Shown: positions 46,494 to 56,860, counted from the first letter of the stretch. The stretch is DNA of 64,000 nt from Nitrosomonas sp. (GCA_017984435.1 JAGNZK010000004.1:26954-90953), one strand, 5' to 3'. Notes: generated by a model not told the origin, from the sequence alone. Program-made: numbers and translations.

Positions 46494-49079
46494 ATGAAAT
46501 CAATTTTCTTTCTTTTTAGAAGAATTTGGCCGGTCATTGTCATGTTTCTAGTACTTGCCTTATCCTTTTATGCCTACGTTGATTCTGAGAAGCTAGTCAA
46601 GCAAATGTATAGCCAGCGTATTGATGCCATTAATTTAGCCAATGAATTACATCAGAGCTCGAATGAGTTGACCCGGATGGTTAGAACTTATGTTGTGACG
46701 AGTAATTTACGTTTTAAAGAATACTTTCAAGAGATACTGGATATTCGTGATGGGGTCAAACCGAGACCGCCACAAGGCAGCTTTATCCATTGGGATTTTG
46801 TAGTTGCGGATATCCAGCTACCGCATTCCGGAAGCGGGCAAAAGATTTCATTATTGGAGTTGATGCAACAATCAGGTTTTACTGACTTGGAGCTCGATAA
46901 AATGCAGGAATCCAAAATATTGTCAGATAATCTGGCCAGACTGGAATTGGAAGCAATGAAATTGATTGAGACAGCTGATTATTCGAATATTGAGTCCGCT
47001 CGTACCGAAGCCATTCAAATGTTGCATGATGAGAGTTACCATCAGGCCAAAGCGGCGATCTTGAAGCCGATTGATGAGTTTTATCATCTGATGGATGAGC
47101 GTACGCAGACCGCTATCATTACCGCCGACAATAACGTTTTAATATTTAAAGTATTGTTCATTGCAACAAGCTTACTGGTAGCTTTTATCATATTACGATT
47201 TTCAAAAACATTGTTCATGACATTGGGAAGTTCTGCAATGGAAATTCACATGTTGATTCAGAAAATCGGCAAAGGTAATTTTAATACAAGAATCCCAACC
47301 GAATATGGTATGAAAGGTAGCGTTCTCCATGGTTTGCTGCTGCTCCAAGATAAGTTGCAGGTTCATGAAATGGAGCAAAAAAAGAATGAAGAAAAATTAC
47401 GGATTGCGGCAATTTGTTTTGAATCACACGATGGTATCCTGATCACTGATGGTAATGGCGTTATTTTAAGTGTCAATAAGGCATTTACAGATATTGCAGG
47501 CTATACGCCTGAAGAAATAGTGGGAGAAATGCCGCATATTCTTAATTCCGGTCGTCATAGTCTGGAGTTTTATCACGAGATGTGGGATTCTATCGACCGT
47601 ACCGGCTATTGGCATGGAGAAATCTGGAGTCGACATAGAGATGGCGAGATCTTCGCCAAATGGCTCAATATTACTGCTGTAAAAACAAAGGATGGAATCG
47701 TTTCGCACTACATTGGCCTGTATTCTGATATTTCTGAATACAGGCAGGCACAAGATAAAATCAGAAAGCTGGCATTCTTTGATCAATTGACTGATTTACC
47801 CAATCGATTTCTTCTGAGCGAGCGTCTAAAGCAGGTTTTGCATGCTGCCAACCGCAATAAAAATCACTATGCGTTGCTCTTTATCGACCTGGATAATTTT
47901 AAATCTCTGAATGATACGCTTGGACATAGCATAGGCGATCTGCTGTTGAAGCAGGTGGCACAGCGTTTGTCCCTCTGTGTGCGCAAGGAGGATACCGTGG
48001 CGCGACTGGGTGGTGATGAATTTGTTATCTTGTTGATGAACCTGAACGAGAATACGAATGAGGCGATAGCCCAGTCGGGAACGGTATGCAAGAAGATTAT
48101 TTTGACGCTTAACCAACCTTATCAACTGCATGATTCTTCATTCCGCTGCACATCCAGTATTGGTGTGACTCTGTTCAGTGATAATCAGTATCCTCTTGAA
48201 GATCTGATGAAACAGGCTGATCTTGCTATGTACAGGTCAAAAGAAGCGGGGCGTAATACCTTTCATTTCTTTAATCCGGAAATGGAATCTATTGCATTAA
48301 AACGATCCATCTTTGAAAAGGATTTTCTTGCCGGGATTGAAGAGAATCAATTTGTATTGTATTACCAGATTCAAGTGACGGATGGTGCGCAGGCAATCGG
48401 TGCTGAAGCATTATTGCGCTGGCAGCATCCTCAGCACGGCCTGATGCTCCCAGGCGATTTTATTCAGTTGGCTGAGGAGACCCAGGCGATACTGCCTTTA
48501 ACACAATGGGTTATTGAAACCGCGTGCAATCAACTGGCTAAATGGAGTAGTCAGCCAGAGTTTGCGCATCTTGTTATCGCAGTCAACATCAGTCCGCAGC
48601 AGTTTCGACAGCATGATTTTGTGGATCAAGTGATTGGTGTAATTAGGAGAATTGGTATTAACCCACAGCGATTAAAATTGGAGTTAACCGAATCTTCGTT
48701 GATCCACGATATGGATCAAATGATCGATAGAATGTCTGCATTAAGGTGTGCAGGTATAGGCTTTTCTCTGGATGATTTTGGTACCGGTTTTTCTTCATTG
48801 TCTTATCTGAAACGCTTGCCGCTGGATCAGTTGAAGATTGATAAATCTTTTGTGCGCGATGTGTTAACGGATCCTAATGATGCTTCGATTGCAAAGGCTA
48901 TCATCATGCTGGCCGGAAGCCTTGAACTGAGTGTTCTGGCGGAAGGAGTGGAAACTGAAGCGCAGCTTGATTTTCTTATCGAATCAGGCTGTCATGCCTA
49001 TCAGGGGTATTTGTTCAGTAAACCATTGCCTATTGAAGATTTTGAAGAATTGGTGCGGAAAGAATTTTTTACTGAATAG
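46494..49079 (+). CDS. Membrane PAS-GGDEF-EAL cyclic-di-GMP protein
   Basis: An 861-residue sensor. Transmembrane helices near 10-30 and 218-238 flank a periplasmic sensing region. A PAS domain (about 305-415) precedes GGDEF (motif RLGGDEF, with a possible inhibitory site RKED five residues before) and EAL (motif GAEALLRWQHP, with DDFGTGFSSLSYLKRLPLD). Both catalytic motifs look intact, so it could make or break c-di-GMP. The 550-bp AT-rich gap before it (45944-46493) holds no gene that I can see. Confidence 0.9.
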   Translation: MKSIFFLFRRIWPVIVMFLVLALSFYAYVDSEKLVKQMYSQRIDAINLANELHQSSNELTRMVRTYVVTSNLRFKEYFQEILDIRDGVKPRPPQGSFIHWDFVVADIQLPHSGSGQKISLLELMQQSGFTDLELDKMQESKILSDNLARLELEAMKLIETADYSNIESARTEAIQMLHDESYHQAKAAILKPIDEFYHLMDERTQTAIITADNNVLIFKVLFIATSLLVAFIILRFSKTLFMTLGSSAMEIHMLIQKIGKGNFNTRIPTEYGMKGSVLHGLLLLQDKLQVHEMEQKKNEEKLRIAAICFESHDGILITDGNGVILSVNKAFTDIAGYTPEEIVGEMPHILNSGRHSLEFYHEMWDSIDRTGYWHGEIWSRHRDGEIFAKWLNITAVKTKDGIVSHYIGLYSDISEYRQAQDKIRKLAFFDQLTDLPNRFLLSERLKQVLHAANRNKNHYALLFIDLDNFKSLNDTLGHSIGDLLLKQVAQRLSLCVRKEDTVARLGGDEFVILLMNLNENTNEAIAQSGTVCKKIILTLNQPYQLHDSSFRCTSSIGVTLFSDNQYPLEDLMKQADLAMYRSKEAGRNTFHFFNPEMESIALKRSIFEKDFLAGIEENQFVLYYQIQVTDGAQAIGAEALLRWQHPQHGLMLPGDFIQLAEETQAILPLTQWVIETACNQLAKWSSQPEFAHLVIAVNISPQQFRQHDFVDQVIGVIRRIGINPQRLKLELTESSLIHDMDQMIDRMSALRCAGIGFSLDDFGTGFSSLSYLKRLPLDQLKIDKSFVRDVLTDPNDASIAKAIIMLAGSLELSVLAEGVETEAQLDFLIESGCHAYQGYLFSKPLPIEDFEELVRKEFFTE

Positions 49080-49227
49080 TCTGTTGAGTCCAAGCGATAC
49101 TAAGCATCAGGAAGACCAGCATCCATTGGGCAATTATCGGGTATTGTTGATTTTTTTCTTATGCCTTCGGGGGATGACAAGGGAACTTTCAACATTCCCC
49201 TGTCGGGCTTCATGAAAAGCGAGTTGC

Positions 49228-49509
49228 TTAATCGTTACGTTTGGTCACTTCCAGCAAATGATAACCAAACTGTGTCTTAACCGGGCCTTGTACCTCACCT
49301 ACTGGTGCACTGAAAACAACCGTATCAAATTCTTTCACCATTTGTCCGCGGCCAAATTCACCTAAGTCTCCACCTTGCTTGCCGGATGGACATAGCGAAT
49401 GTTGTTGCGCCAACTGACCGAATTCAGCACCATTCTCGATTTCAGCTTTCAGGTTGTTACACTGCTCTTCAGTTTTTACCAAAATGTGACGCGCACTGGC
49501 TCGTGCCAT
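49228..49509 (-). CDS. ppiC: Parvulin-type peptidyl-prolyl isomerase
   Basis: A 93-residue single-domain cytoplasmic isomerase. It begins [12 protein letters not shown] and shows the parvulin pattern [19 protein letters not shown] and FGYHLLEV. The length equals that of E. coli PpiC. There is no signal peptide. The gene stands alone, convergent with the PAS-GGDEF-EAL gene. Confidence 0.93.
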   Translation of the reverse strand: MARASARHILVKTEEQCNNLKAEIENGAEFGQLAQQHSLCPSGKQGGDLGEFGRGQMVKEFDTVVFSAPVGEVQGPVKTQFGYHLLEVTKRND

Positions 49510-49656
49510 AAGATTCTCCTGTATTTTTAAAAATGAATTTCTGTTACGTGGTACATTTAAGCATAAATCGATGTGCTTGATAAAGCATCATTCCATTCTT
49601 ATGCGGTTTTCCAAGCAATAGCGTTTCAAAGAATGTAGAAACTATTCCAATACTTA

Positions 49657-50337
49657 ATGGTGTCAGTGCAAATGCTTGAGTTATGTAATGTTAATAAGGC
49701 TTACGCCGAAGGGCGCAGGGTGCTGACCGATTTAACTCATACCCTGAAAGCGGGCGAGTATGTCGCTATCATGGGGGATTCAGGTGTGGGTAAATCGACC
49801 TTGCTGAATCTGATTGCCGGTTTGGATACGCCGGATTCCGGTGAGATTCGCATTAACGGCGTTACTATTTCGTCGTTGAGTGATGATGCTGCGACGCAAC
49901 TGCGGCGAGAGCAATTTGGCTTCATATTTCAGGCGTTTCATGTATTACCGCATCTGACATTGTCTCAGAATATTGCTTTACCTTTATTGTTGAATGGAAC
50001 ATCGATAGATCGTGTGGAACAGATGCTGACTGATGTCGGTTTGCATGATCGCGGACATCATTTTCCGCGCCAATTGTCGGGTGGTGAATTGCAGCGTGTG
50101 GCGATTGCACGGGCGTTAATCCACCGACCTAAACTGGTTTTGGCAGACGAACCGACCGGTAATCTCGATCCGGATACGGCGCACGAGATTCTTCAGTTAA
50201 TGCGTGCTGAGATCAAAGCGAATGGCGCGACAGGTATTCTCGTGACGCATTCGCATGCCGCTGCTGCCACGGCGGATTTTGTGTTGTATCTGACCAAGGA
50301 TGGTTTGCATCCGGTGCAGTCCGGGCATCACGCATGA
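49657..50337 (+). CDS. ABC ATPase, LolD/AttE-like
   Basis: A 226-residue ATPase of the LolD/MacB group. Walker A is GDSGVGKST, signature LSGGELQRV, Walker [13 protein letters not shown]. Its stop overlaps the permease start by 4 bp, and the lipocalin-like gene follows, giving an operon of the AttEFGH type. The substrate is unknown; LolD-family ATPases drive mechanical extraction rather than classic transport. Confidence 0.85.
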   Translation: MVSVQMLELCNVNKAYAEGRRVLTDLTHTLKAGEYVAIMGDSGVGKSTLLNLIAGLDTPDSGEIRINGVTISSLSDDAATQLRREQFGFIFQAFHVLPHLTLSQNIALPLLLNGTSIDRVEQMLTDVGLHDRGHHFPRQLSGGELQRVAIARALIHRPKLVLADEPTGNLDPDTAHEILQLMRAEIKANGATGILVTHSHAAAATADFVLYLTKDGLHPVQSGHHA

Positions 50338-52883
50338 ATCCGGCATTGTTATCTCGCTGGTTGCTTTTCGGCGAATGGCGCGCGCATATTGTGCAAGTCA
50401 TTGTGGCACTCATCGCCATTGCAATCGGTGTGGCCATGGCATTTTCAATCCATCTGATCAATACGGCGGCATTCAATGAATTTTCCGCGGCCAGTAAAAG
50501 TTTGTCCGGGCAAGCGGATTTGCAGGTGCGCGGCCGGAAAGCATTTTTTGATGAGCGGTTGTATTCGCGGCTGGCCAACACTGAAGGCGTCGCGTTAGCG
50601 AATCCGGTGTTGGAGCTGGATGTCATGGTACCGGGTAAGCAGCCAAATAGAAATGATCACAAACTGAAAATAATCGGTATCGATATGTTCCGTGCGGCGC
50701 AGATTTCACCCGATTTGCTGGGGATGCCCGTGGAAGGAAAACAGATGGATCGTCTGGCGGATGATGCTATTTTTCTATCACCCGCAGCGATGGAATGGTT
50801 GCAAATTGAACAAGGTGATTCCCTGCAATTGCATGCGGGCTTGCAAATCATCACGCTGCGCGTGGCGGGCGGTTTGGTGCGAGCACGGGCAGGGCAACGC
50901 ATTGCGGTGATGGACATCGGTGCGGCGCAATGGCGTTTTCAGCAGCTTGGTTTATTGTCACGAGTCGAGTTGAAACTGAAAGATGGTGTCAATCACGCGG
51001 CGTTTAAAGCCAAGCTGGCTGGAGAGCTGGGCGAATCCTATTGGATTGCTGAAGTGACGGATCAGGAAACGAGGGTTGCCAATATGTCGCGTGCTTATCG
51101 CGTCAACTTGAATATGCTGGCGCTGGTGGCATTGTTTACCGGTGCATTTCTGGTGTTTTCCACGCAGGCATTGTCAGTCATCCGGCGGCGCCAACAGTTT
51201 GCATTGTTGCGCGTGCTGGGTTTCACACGGCAACAACTGCTGCGGCAAATTATCACGGAAGGAGGGATTCTCGGTGTGATTGGTTCAGCACTGGGGTTGG
51301 GTTTTGGCTATGCCGTTGCAGCGATGGCGATGCAGTTTTTGGGTGGTGATCTGGGTAGTAGTTTTTTTCCAGGTATCAAACCAAGTATTTATTTTGATCC
51401 ACTGACTGCATTGATATTTTTTCTGGTGGGTCTAAGCGTGACGATGTTGGGAAGCATCGCGCCGGCATTGGAAGCCGTGCGCGCCAAACCTGCACTGGCA
51501 TTGAAATCCGGTAGTGATGATGTGGCCATGGCAAAATTATCTTCACCTTGGTTTGCGTTGATTTGTCTATTGGTCGCTTTAGTGTTCACCCAGCTTCCTC
51601 CTATATTTGAACTGCCGGTATTTGGTTATCTGGCGATTGTATTGCTGTTGATCGGCGGTATTGCATTGATGCCGCGTTTTGCCGCATGGATTTTTTCGGT
51701 TTTGCTGGCTAAATTGCATTTTTGTCGCATGGGTGCTGTTTTTACCTTGGTGTTGGCACGTCTGGCGAATGCGCCTAACCAAGCTGCAATCGCACTAGGC
51801 GGTATTCTGGCAAGTTTCAGTCTGATGGTTGCAATGGCGATCATGGTGACGAGTTTTCGCGTATCGGTCGATGGCTGGCTGGAACGTGTTTTGCCGGCTG
51901 ATTTGTACGTGCGTGCTGCTGCAATCGGTGATCAGGGTGGTTTCCAATCCGATGTGCAAAAGGTGATGTCTGAGTTGCCCGATTTTGATCGTGTGGATTT
52001 TTTTCGTACGCAGCAATTAACACTGGATGCTCATCGGCCGGAGATTACCTTGATCGCTCGTCCTATTGATCGATCAGATCCGCGTAACACGCTGCCGATG
52101 ACGGATGACCTGATTGCACCGGGATTATTGTCTGAGAATGTGATGCCTATCTGGGTATCGGAAGCGATGGTTGATTTATATGGTTACCGGGTAGGGGAGA
52201 AAGTGACCTTGCCGGTTGGCGCAATATCCAACGAATTTCTGGTTGCCGGTGTATGGCGTGATTATGGTCGTCAATTTGGCGCGGTGCAGATGCAACTGAG
52301 CGATTATCAGGGAGTAACCGGGGATTTGAGTGTCAATACCGTGGCTTTGTGGCTGCGAACCGGGATAATTTTGAACGAAGCCATTGCGAACCTACGGCAA
52401 TTGCCGTTTGGCGCGACGATGGAAATATCCAGATCGAGTGATATGCGTGCATTAAGCCTGGAAATTTTTGACCGGAGTTTTGCGGTGACTTATTTATTGG
52501 AACTGGTAGCGGTGGTTATCGGCCTGTTGGGCGTGGCGGCCAGTTTTTCTGCGCAAACGTTGGCGCGTGCCAAAGAGTTTGGCATGTTGCGACATATCGG
52601 TGTGATGCGCAGGCAGATTTTTACGATGCTGGCGACTGAAGGTGGTTTGTTAACTACACTTGGCATTGGATTGGGGTTTGTATTGGGATGGGGCATCAGT
52701 CTGATTCTGGTTTTTATCGTCAATCCGCAATCTTTTCACTGGACGATGCAGTTACATCTGCCGTGGGGCTGGTTGACGATGATCGCCGTAATTATGTTGG
52801 CTTCAGCGGCATTGACGGCACTGTTGGCCGGGCGGCAGGCGGTTTCGGGTCATGTCATACGTGCTGTACGGGAGGATTGGTGA
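50334..52883 (+). CDS. FtsX-family permease, AttF-AttG fusion
   Basis: An 849-residue protein with two FtsX-type units in one chain. The first four-helix set lies near 25-45 and 262-430, and a second large periplasmic domain and FtsX set follows, ending in the helices at 715-840. It overlaps the ATPase gene upstream and the lipocalin-like gene downstream by 4 and 1 bp. In other bacteria the two units are often separate (AttF, AttG). Confidence 0.82.
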   Translation: MNPALLSRWLLFGEWRAHIVQVIVALIAIAIGVAMAFSIHLINTAAFNEFSAASKSLSGQADLQVRGRKAFFDERLYSRLANTEGVALANPVLELDVMVPGKQPNRNDHKLKIIGIDMFRAAQISPDLLGMPVEGKQMDRLADDAIFLSPAAMEWLQIEQGDSLQLHAGLQIITLRVAGGLVRARAGQRIAVMDIGAAQWRFQQLGLLSRVELKLKDGVNHAAFKAKLAGELGESYWIAEVTDQETRVANMSRAYRVNLNMLALVALFTGAFLVFSTQALSVIRRRQQFALLRVLGFTRQQLLRQIITEGGILGVIGSALGLGFGYAVAAMAMQFLGGDLGSSFFPGIKPSIYFDPLTALIFFLVGLSVTMLGSIAPALEAVRAKPALALKSGSDDVAMAKLSSPWFALICLLVALVFTQLPPIFELPVFGYLAIVLLLIGGIALMPRFAAWIFSVLLAKLHFCRMGAVFTLVLARLANAPNQAAIALGGILASFSLMVAMAIMVTSFRVSVDGWLERVLPADLYVRAAAIGDQGGFQSDVQKVMSELPDFDRVDFFRTQQLTLDAHRPEITLIARPIDRSDPRNTLPMTDDLIAPGLLSENVMPIWVSEAMVDLYGYRVGEKVTLPVGAISNEFLVAGVWRDYGRQFGAVQMQLSDYQGVTGDLSVNTVALWLRTGIILNEAIANLRQLPFGATMEISRSSDMRALSLEIFDRSFAVTYLLELVAVVIGLLGVAASFSAQTLARAKEFGMLRHIGVMRRQIFTMLATEGGLLTTLGIGLGFVLGWGISLILVFIVNPQSFHWTMQLHLPWGWLTMIAVIMLASAALTALLAGRQAVSGHVIRAVREDW

Positions 52884-53992
52884 TGTTGCAAGGCAAAAAT
52901 GTCGGCAAGTTTTATTTTTTTCGTTTCGTCAACATAATTATGTTGACGTTAAGCTTATTTGTTGCCGAGACTATCGCTGAATCTCCCCGGTTGTTGCCGG
53001 TTGTACCCGATCATCAACTGACTTTTCCGCATGATTATGGCGCGCATCAGGATTTCCGCATTGAATGGTGGTATATCACCGGCTGGTTGGAGACGGAAGA
53101 TAAGAAGCCATTGGGTTTCCAGGTTACTTTTTTTCGTTATGCAACGGATCAGAACGCTGATAACCCAAGCCGTTTTGCGGCGAAATATTTAATCATTGCG
53201 CATCTGGCACTATCAGATCCCGCGGTGGGCAAGTTGATGCATACCGAGAAGACTGCACGTGAAGGTTTTGATCTGGCCTATGCCAAACAGGGTAATACCG
53301 ATGTGAAATTGGATAATTGGACTTTGGTGCGTGAGGACGATGGGCGCTATCAGGTGGATATGCAGGCCAACGATTTTGGTTTGCAGCTATCGTTGACACC
53401 AACACAAATGCTGTTGTTACAAGGAGAGAACGGTTTTTCCCGCAAAGGCCCAAAACCGGAGCAGGCGAGTTATTATTATAGCGAACCGCATTTAAACGTA
53501 ACCGGTACGGTTTTCCGTCATAACAAACCAGTTGCTGTCAGTGGCCGTGCCTGGCTTGATCATGAATGGTCGACCGCTTATTTGGATTCCGATGCGGATG
53601 GCTGGGACTGGGTCGGTGCCAATCTGGATGATGGTTCAGCGTTGATGGCTTTTCAAATACGCGGTAAGAATGGTGATAAAGTTTGGGCCTATGCCGCACT
53701 TCGCGATGCGGCGGGTAATGTTACATTCTTCAAACCGGAGCAGGTGGAATTTACACCGACACGTACTTGGCAATCGCCGCATACTGAGGCGGTTTATCCT
53801 GTGGCGATGCGTATTCGTACCGGTGAAATTGACTGGCAGCTTACGCCACTGCTGGATGATCAGGAACTGGATTCACGCCAATCAACCGGAGCGGTGTATT
53901 GGGAAGGCGCGGTGATGCTCACTAAAGATAATAAGCCGGCTGGCAAGGGCTATCTCGAGCTAACAGGCTATGTAAGACCGTTGGCACTGTGA
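52883..53992 (+). CDS. Lipocalin-like AttH/CrtC-family protein
   Basis: A 369-residue exported protein with a signal peptide ending near AETIAES. The body has the AttH signature FRIEWWYITGWLE near residue 55 and the catalytic-type WLDHEWST near residue 225, as in carotenoid 1,2-hydratase relatives. In AttEFGH systems it is the periplasmic or outer-membrane-linked part. ATG 52883 overlaps the permease stop (TGATG). A longer in-frame start inside the permease gene is rejected. Confidence 0.85.
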   Translation: MLQGKNVGKFYFFRFVNIIMLTLSLFVAETIAESPRLLPVVPDHQLTFPHDYGAHQDFRIEWWYITGWLETEDKKPLGFQVTFFRYATDQNADNPSRFAAKYLIIAHLALSDPAVGKLMHTEKTAREGFDLAYAKQGNTDVKLDNWTLVREDDGRYQVDMQANDFGLQLSLTPTQMLLLQGENGFSRKGPKPEQASYYYSEPHLNVTGTVFRHNKPVAVSGRAWLDHEWSTAYLDSDADGWDWVGANLDDGSALMAFQIRGKNGDKVWAYAALRDAAGNVTFFKPEQVEFTPTRTWQSPHTEAVYPVAMRIRTGEIDWQLTPLLDDQELDSRQSTGAVYWEGAVMLTKDNKPAGKGYLELTGYVRPLAL

Positions 53993-54309
53993 ATGTAATT
54001 TATCCGTCCAATTGCGGTTGAAGTTTTGTAATTTTTGTAATAAATATCGGGACATCTAATTTCAATACTTTCATTGTTGGTAAATGTGAGTTAGAATTTG
54101 TGGGCATAATAATCAGAGCGGTATATGATTATTGCGAAATAAATAGTAGACTCAGTTCCTTAGGTTGATGATTAATATAATAAATGGAACAGAGAGAGTT
54201 ACATGATCACAAAAGCTTGTGATTGTGAAAGTAGGGGGGTCGATGTTATCGGCTTTAGTTAAGTAAGTAAATGTTAGTAAACGAAATCCATTAAATAAGG
54301 AGATAAGTT

Positions 54310-54417
54310 ATGAGCGAAGTTAATAGAAGAGAAACAGACGCGCAAGTTCTGAGATTGTTCTTCATTTCAACAGCAGTATTCGTTGTTATTGGTGCAGTTG
54401 TTTACGGCGTATTCTAA
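54310..54417 (+). CDS. 35-residue single-helix membrane peptide
   Basis: MSEVNRRETDAQVLRLFF starts a 35-residue peptide with a polar N-terminus and one membrane helix to the C-terminus (VFVVIGAVVYGVF). A strong AAGGAGATAAGTT ribosome site stands just before the ATG, which argues that it is translated. It resembles small subunits of membrane complexes in shape, but I recognise no family. The 317 bp before it (53993-54309) hold a small hairpin at about 54204 and no other gene. Confidence 0.6.
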   Translation: MSEVNRRETDAQVLRLFFISTAVFVVIGAVVYGVF

Positions 54418-54554
54418 ACTGATTAATCTTTATTAATGTCTGTATGCGGTTTAAGTTTTGTGAATTATTAATGTATTTACTTTATCAAAACTTATTTCAT
54501 CACACTAAGTGATCTGCAGAACGGAATCAGTTAAGCACGTACAAGTAGAAATAT

Positions 54555-54594
54555 AAATGCCCATTTATTGGATTAATCCAATAAATGGGCATTT
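54555..54594. terminator. Perfect 40-bp palindrome between peptide gene and globin
   Basis: Twenty bases beginning AAATGCCC (54555-54574) are followed with no spacer by their exact reverse complement (54575-54594). It lies between the plus-strand peptide gene and the minus-strand protoglobin gene and could serve as a terminator for both strands. T tracts are short on either side. Confidence 0.7.
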
Positions 54595-54671
54595 GTCATT
54601 TTGCAGTATTATTAAAAATCACTTCTGTAATTTTTAATGGAGAGATACAAGCAGCGACTCTCCAGGGTTTT

Positions 54672-55265
54672 CTAGAACTCCCCGTCTTTAATATAAGGCT
54701 GTGACCACAGAATAACTTGCATCAGCACAGATTTACGCCAGGCATCCTGCATACGATCGACATCATCACGTGAGTGACCGCCTTTTTCCAGGAATGGTCG
54801 AAGCGTTGTTGTAATGGGAATGAGGAGTGCAAAAATGTAGTGTAAATGGATAATGGGCACTGCTTTTACATTATCTGTACGGTTCTTCTTGGAACTATGA
54901 TGACGCAACCCGATCTCGTATTGGTAGTTGAGCCAATTCTGATCGTATTCGGCTTTTGCAGTATCCAGAATCCATTGACCAAAGCGTTTACGCACTCCAC
55001 CCAGATAATCCATGTTGGGCTGGCCGTCCGCTGCGTTGGTAAAATAATGTAACAGGAAAGGTGTAGAACCGACAAAGCCATACCATACATCCAGAATCTG
55101 CTCAGTTTGGTCTTTGAGTATGTCATGCGACATTTTCAGGTAGCGTACATCATCATCGCCAAACAGGCTGGCTTGTTTCAGCTTGGCAAAATCATCCAGG
55201 GACACTGGGGATTTTTTGAGTTCAGGATTGCCATAAGTGTAGCCAGGTATATTTGTAGTTGCCAT
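54672..55265 (-). CDS. Protoglobin
   Basis: A 197-residue single-domain protoglobin. The family wording YGFVGSTPFLLHYF near residue 62 and the proximal-helix segment YQYEIGLRHH near residue 115, with the heme-binding histidine, are clear. It binds O2, CO or NO; in nitrifiers NO handling is a reasonable guess. No output domain is attached. The ATG at 55265 follows an AAGGAAATTTT site. Confidence 0.9.
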   Translation of the reverse strand: MATTNIPGYTYGNPELKKSPVSLDDFAKLKQASLFGDDDVRYLKMSHDILKDQTEQILDVWYGFVGSTPFLLHYFTNAADGQPNMDYLGGVRKRFGQWILDTAKAEYDQNWLNYQYEIGLRHHSSKKNRTDNVKAVPIIHLHYIFALLIPITTTLRPFLEKGGHSRDDVDRMQDAWRKSVLMQVILWSQPYIKDGEF

Positions 55266-55453
55266 AAAATTTCCTTATTGAGAAATGTTAATCATCATAG
55301 GTAACAGCATTTTTCGTTACACTATCCATTAAATATCATGCGGTTATGCAATGAATTCCGGTCAAATTATATAGGAAAATGATCCCGTTGAATATTTGCA
55401 TGGCGGATTCTACAGGATTGATAATGTGTGTGAGCATACTTTTAAGTGCCGAT

Positions 55454-56860
55454 TCAGTCTGTGCGTGCGTTCAATAGATCATCCAGCCAGTTTTTCCAGT
55501 GCTGATATTTCTCTGATAATGCGCTGTTTCTGTGTGCAATGATAATTTGCTTGGCGTGCTGGTGGTTTTTTATTTTAAGCCCACAAGCGAGTAGGGCAGC
55601 ACCTTGTAGGCTTGTTTCCTTTTGTTGTAAGTGAAAAACCGGGAAGGGCACGCACTGGGCGATGCCGTGTTGCAGGCAAGGCAATTCGGATAAGCCGCCT
55701 GATAGGTAAACTTCGGTAAGCGGGGCATGGTGGTGAAAATCTTCCAGGATACGTGCAACGCGGAAAACAATGGCTTCGAGCATCAGTGCGGTGATTTGTT
55801 GTGTGCTCAAATCTGCAACCGATTGGGAGAAATAAATGCCCCAATCCTTGCGAAAATAGGGTGCGCCTAACCCGCTGGGTTCCGCTAGGCAAAAAATATC
55901 GTTATTTGCCAAGTCTTCACTGCAACAATCCTGTACCGGATAAGGCGCCAGCGCGGCAGCGATGGAATTGAGTGTGCCTTCAACGGCAAATTGCGCTTGC
56001 TGGTTGTCATTTTGATAAACCAGTGTTTGTAGATAACCATCAAGTGCGAATGCATCTTTGGCAACGGATCGGATCACAAAACCGCCTGTACCAAGATTAA
56101 CCAGAGCCGTGGTTTGACTATCGGTCAGGCTGGCGATCAGGGCAGCTGATTGGTCGCCGACACTGGTTTGCAAGGTTAAGCCGATATGCGGTAATGGTAC
56201 GTTCAACCCGGTCGAGGGTTTGATGTGCGCTAAAATCGAGCGCGGAATATCGAATAATTTGCATAATGTGTCTGACCATTGTTGCTGGTGAATATCCATC
56301 AATAAGGTGCGTGCGGCCATGGAAGCGTCGGTGAGAAAATGTTGACCACGCGTCCAGCGCCAGATCAGAAAAGTATCCAGCGTACCTGCCAGCCATTCGC
56401 CATGAACAAGTTTCTCGCGCCATGCCGGATTCTCTTGCAACAAAACATTGAGTTTGGGCGCAAAGTAATAGGCAGTCAGCCGCAAACCGGTCAGTTTGTG
56501 AATGGTGTCTGTCGAAGCATGCAGGCGATCGCAACAGCTTGCTCCCCGGTCATCCTGCCATGAGATTAAGGGTGTTACCGGATTGCCACTGGCTTTATCC
56601 CAGATCAGAAAGGAGGAGCGCTGACTGCACAATCCCAAAGGAGGCATGTCGCCGGTTTGTGCCGCGCATGCTGTAAGCACTTGTTCGGCAACTTCGGCAT
56701 AGTCCAGTGCATTACTTTCATAGCGCCCATCGTGGCTGTCGATGGCAGGTGCAGGTTGAGTGACAATGTGCTGGAGATTTCCTTGATGGTCCATTAAAGC
56801 GGCTTTAATGGATGTGGTGCCTAGGTCGAGGGCGATGGCCGAAATCAATGTGTGATCCAT
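55454..56860 (-). CDS. FGGY-family carbohydrate kinase, glycerol kinase-like
   Basis: A 468-residue kinase. The phosphate loop is LDLGTTSIKAAL near residue 11, and GTLDTFLIWRWTRG matches the GlpK wording near residue 165; NLGTGGFVI is the second phosphate loop. The first loop differs from the classical GlpK QGTTSSR, and the protein is about 30 residues shorter than GlpK, so the substrate may be glycerol or another polyol. It overlaps the GlpD-like gene by 16 bp, which supports a glycerol role. Confidence 0.75.
   Translation of the reverse strand: MDHTLISAIALDLGTTSIKAALMDHQGNLQHIVTQPAPAIDSHDGRYESNALDYAEVAEQVLTACAAQTGDMPPLGLCSQRSSFLIWDKASGNPVTPLISWQDDRGASCCDRLHASTDTIHKLTGLRLTAYYFAPKLNVLLQENPAWREKLVHGEWLAGTLDTFLIWRWTRGQHFLTDASMAARTLLMDIHQQQWSDTLCKLFDIPRSILAHIKPSTGLNVPLPHIGLTLQTSVGDQSAALIASLTDSQTTALVNLGTGGFVIRSVAKDAFALDGYLQTLVYQNDNQQAQFAVEGTLNSIAAALAPYPVQDCCSEDLANNDIFCLAEPSGLGAPYFRKDWGIYFSQSVADLSTQQITALMLEAIVFRVARILEDFHHHAPLTEVYLSGGLSELPCLQHGIAQCVPFPVFHLQQKETSLQGAALLACGLKIKNHQHAKQIIIAHRNSALSEKYQHWKNWLDDLLNARTD

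Noticed and set aside
48931-49215. Frame at the end of the PAS-GGDEF-EAL gene
   Set aside because: It is a shifted reading of the EAL coding region that runs on into non-coding sequence; no ribosome site or family.
52688-52882. N-terminal extension of the lipocalin-like gene
   Set aside because: It lies inside the permease gene, and ATG 52883 starts a clean signal peptide.
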